A stretch of 7,157 nucleotides of DNA from CAXSEA01 sp964235675 (GTDB lineage: Bacteria; Armatimonadota; Armatimonadia; Armatimonadales; Capsulimonadaceae): the NCBI GenBank assembly GCA_964235675.1, contig CAXSEA010000191.1:1-7157 (forward strand), written 5' to 3'. A program made the translations under genes and the position numbers. Below are positions 6,272 through 7,157 of the stretch, in pieces (within the stretch, counting starts at the first letter, position 1; every line of letters starts with the position of its first letter). Below the pieces are notes generated by a model that did not search any database, was not told where the DNA came from, and saw nothing but the letters and a program-made list of their open reading frames with translations.

Positions 6272-6277
6272 TCCTTT
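6272..6277 (-). promoter_or_regulatory. Ribosome binding site favouring the TTG start at 6262
   Basis: On the minus strand AAAGGA (6277 down to 6272) lies nine bases before TTG (6262-6260). The competing GTG at 6301 has no purine-rich sequence at a suitable distance. This supports a protein that begins MRAKRF, directly ahead of the membrane helix. Confidence 0.5.
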
Positions 6278-6372
6278 GAAAGCGATTCCCGCGCCGCCCA
6301 CTATGGCAACGCGACGGTTCAGCCCTTAGTGTAGCCCAAGGCGCAACAAAAACACAGGATGAGATCGAAGGC

Positions 6373-6654
6373 TCACTTCAATCCCATCCTGCGCTTTACG
6401 TCGGCCAGCTTGTCATAGCTGATAATCAAAACAGGCCCAATCTCAATGCTCCATCCCGCCGATCGACACCAAACTCTTTTGCCGTTTGCCGTCTCAACGT
6501 AAGCTCCGGTTTGATCGCAACTCAGTTCATGTTCCCCGGAAATCCAAAGGATCACATCCTGATCCGCAGTCGGCTCGCGAAGATAGATGATTAGGGAGGC
6601 AGCGCATATCAGCAAAAGCCCCAAAAACAAGAGTGGAATAATGCGCTGACGCAT
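6373..6654 (-). CDS. Small single-pass membrane or secreted protein, unknown function
   Basis: I do not recognise this 93-residue protein. It begins MRQR, followed by a long hydrophobic stretch (about residues 4-23, IIPLLFLGLLLICAASLIIY), which makes a signal anchor or signal peptide. The part after the membrane has about 65 residues and is rich in beta-prone sequence. It holds two cysteines, Cys46 (ELSCDQ) and Cys63 (VWCRSAGW), that could form a disulfide outside the cytoplasm, and ends in a basic DVKRRMGLK tail. The ATG at 6654 is preferred, with GAG seven bases upstream. A TTG at 6666 would add four residues. The gene begins 21 bases after the stop of the RsbW-like gene, so the two probably share a transcript. 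A further 110 bases separate it from the TolB-like start. Confidence 0.65.
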   Translation of the reverse strand: MRQRIIPLLFLGLLLICAASLIIYLREPTADQDVILWISGEHELSCDQTGAYVETANGKRVWCRSAGWSIEIGPVLIISYDKLADVKRRMGLK

Positions 6655-6675
6655 CGTTGTACTCAAACCGACAAC

Positions 6676-7122
6676 TTAAGATTCGCTAGGTAGCGCTTTT
6701 TCCAAACGGACGATAGTGTCGCCGTTTTCGCTCAGCACCTGCACCCTATCCAGAAATGCCATCATCAGCGGCAACCCGCGTCCGTGCTCGCCCAGCAGCT
6801 CGGCGGACGGCATTTCATAGCGCGAATCGTCGATGCTTTGCGCGAATTTGTCGCCGTGGTTGCGAATATCGATTTGCAGCGTTCCCGATTTAGCAAGGCC
6901 CTTTTGCAGCGCAGTCGCGCCAGGCAAAGGAATCAATCGGCACACGATATAAATGCTGCCGCCGCCGACTTCGCCCGGATAAGCCACCGCATTATTGGCG
7001 GCTTCGCCCACCGCAAGAATAATATCGTCGCTGGAGTTCTTGTCAAATTTAAGCTGATGCAGCACCCCGCCCACTGCGCGACGCGCGAACCCGACGAATT
7101 TAGGGTCGGCGGGAAGAGTCAT
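6676..7122 (-). CDS. RsbW-like anti-sigma factor / serine-protein kinase (HATPase_c_2, GHKL fold)
   Basis: Proteins of this type bind a sigma factor and release it when they instead bind, and phosphorylate, an anti-anti-sigma STAS protein (partner switching). The family pattern is clear over 148 residues from the ATG at 7122. LPADPKFVGFARRAV (3-17) is the usual first helix. The N box DIILAVGEAANNAVAY (33-48) carries the metal-binding Glu40 and Asn44. The glycine-rich lid box is GEHGRGLPLMMAFLDRV (111-127), followed by strand TIVRLEK. The G1 box reads RNHGDKF (87-93), where most homologues have Asp-x-Gly. There is a loop of about 15 extra residues (IPLPGATALQKGLAK, 64-78). The ATG is chosen because GGAG lies nine bases upstream. 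The frame stays open to the window edge through a GTG at 7137, so a longer N-terminus is possible. No sigma factor or STAS gene is visible, and it could lie past the edge. Confidence 0.85.
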   Translation of the reverse strand: MTLPADPKFVGFARRAVGGVLHQLKFDKNSSDDIILAVGEAANNAVAYPGEVGGGSIYIVCRLIPLPGATALQKGLAKSGTLQIDIRNHGDKFAQSIDDSRYEMPSAELLGEHGRGLPLMMAFLDRVQVLSENGDTIVRLEKALPSES

Positions 7123-7157
7123 GTTCAGCAACTCCACGTCGGACGAGGCTTTGCCCG

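Noticed and set aside
6328..6356. Possible promoter for the TolB-like gene (TACACT with TGTGTT 17 bases upstream, minus strand)
   Set aside because: The -35 match is poor and the -10 is not distinctive, so chance occurrence is likely.
7125..7157. End of an upstream leftward gene whose TGA (7127-7125) lies two bases before the RsbW-like ATG
   Set aside because: Only ten codons are visible in that frame, which is too short to tell a real gene end from chance.

Overview
The window comes from a GC-rich bacterial chromosome and holds eight protein genes. Five read rightward and three read leftward, and the two groups converge on a roughly 250-base non-coding stretch. I see no rRNA, tRNA, CRISPR array, transposase or integrase. 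The lineage cannot be fixed from the sequence. A large FAD-dependent oxidoreductase with a FLDATELGD motif, together with membrane-anchored TolB-type propellers, would fit Armatimonadota or a neighbouring soil phylum, but this is a weak inference.

Rightward half. The window opens inside purM (AIR synthase, de novo purine synthesis), which lacks its first few codons. A possible promoter follows, then a small unrecognised zinc-ribbon/coiled-coil protein. Twenty-four bases later comes an A-type iron-sulfur carrier of the HesB/IscA/ErpA family. A perfect 15-bp hairpin closes this unit.

Next comes the most unusual gene, at 2123-3154. One uninterrupted reading frame joins a HigB/Gp49-like (RelE superfamily) toxin domain to a HigA-like XRE helix-turn-helix antitoxin domain, followed by a tail of about 110 residues rich in Ala, Pro and Lys. 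Its promoter is a textbook extended -10 (TGC-TATAAT) whose predicted transcription start falls on the A of the ATG, so the mRNA is probably leaderless. A FAD-dependent oxidoreductase starts 19 bases after its stop codon and is probably co-transcribed.

Leftward half, read from the right edge. An RsbW-like GHKL anti-sigma factor/serine kinase domain protein is followed by a small single-pass membrane protein about 20 bases downstream. Then comes a membrane-anchored TolB-like beta-propeller protein. The first two look like one transcription unit. The propeller gene lies about 110 bases further on and has its own Shine-Dalgarno sequence before a TTG start. Together they suggest, without proving it, a partner-switching regulator next to envelope-located proteins.
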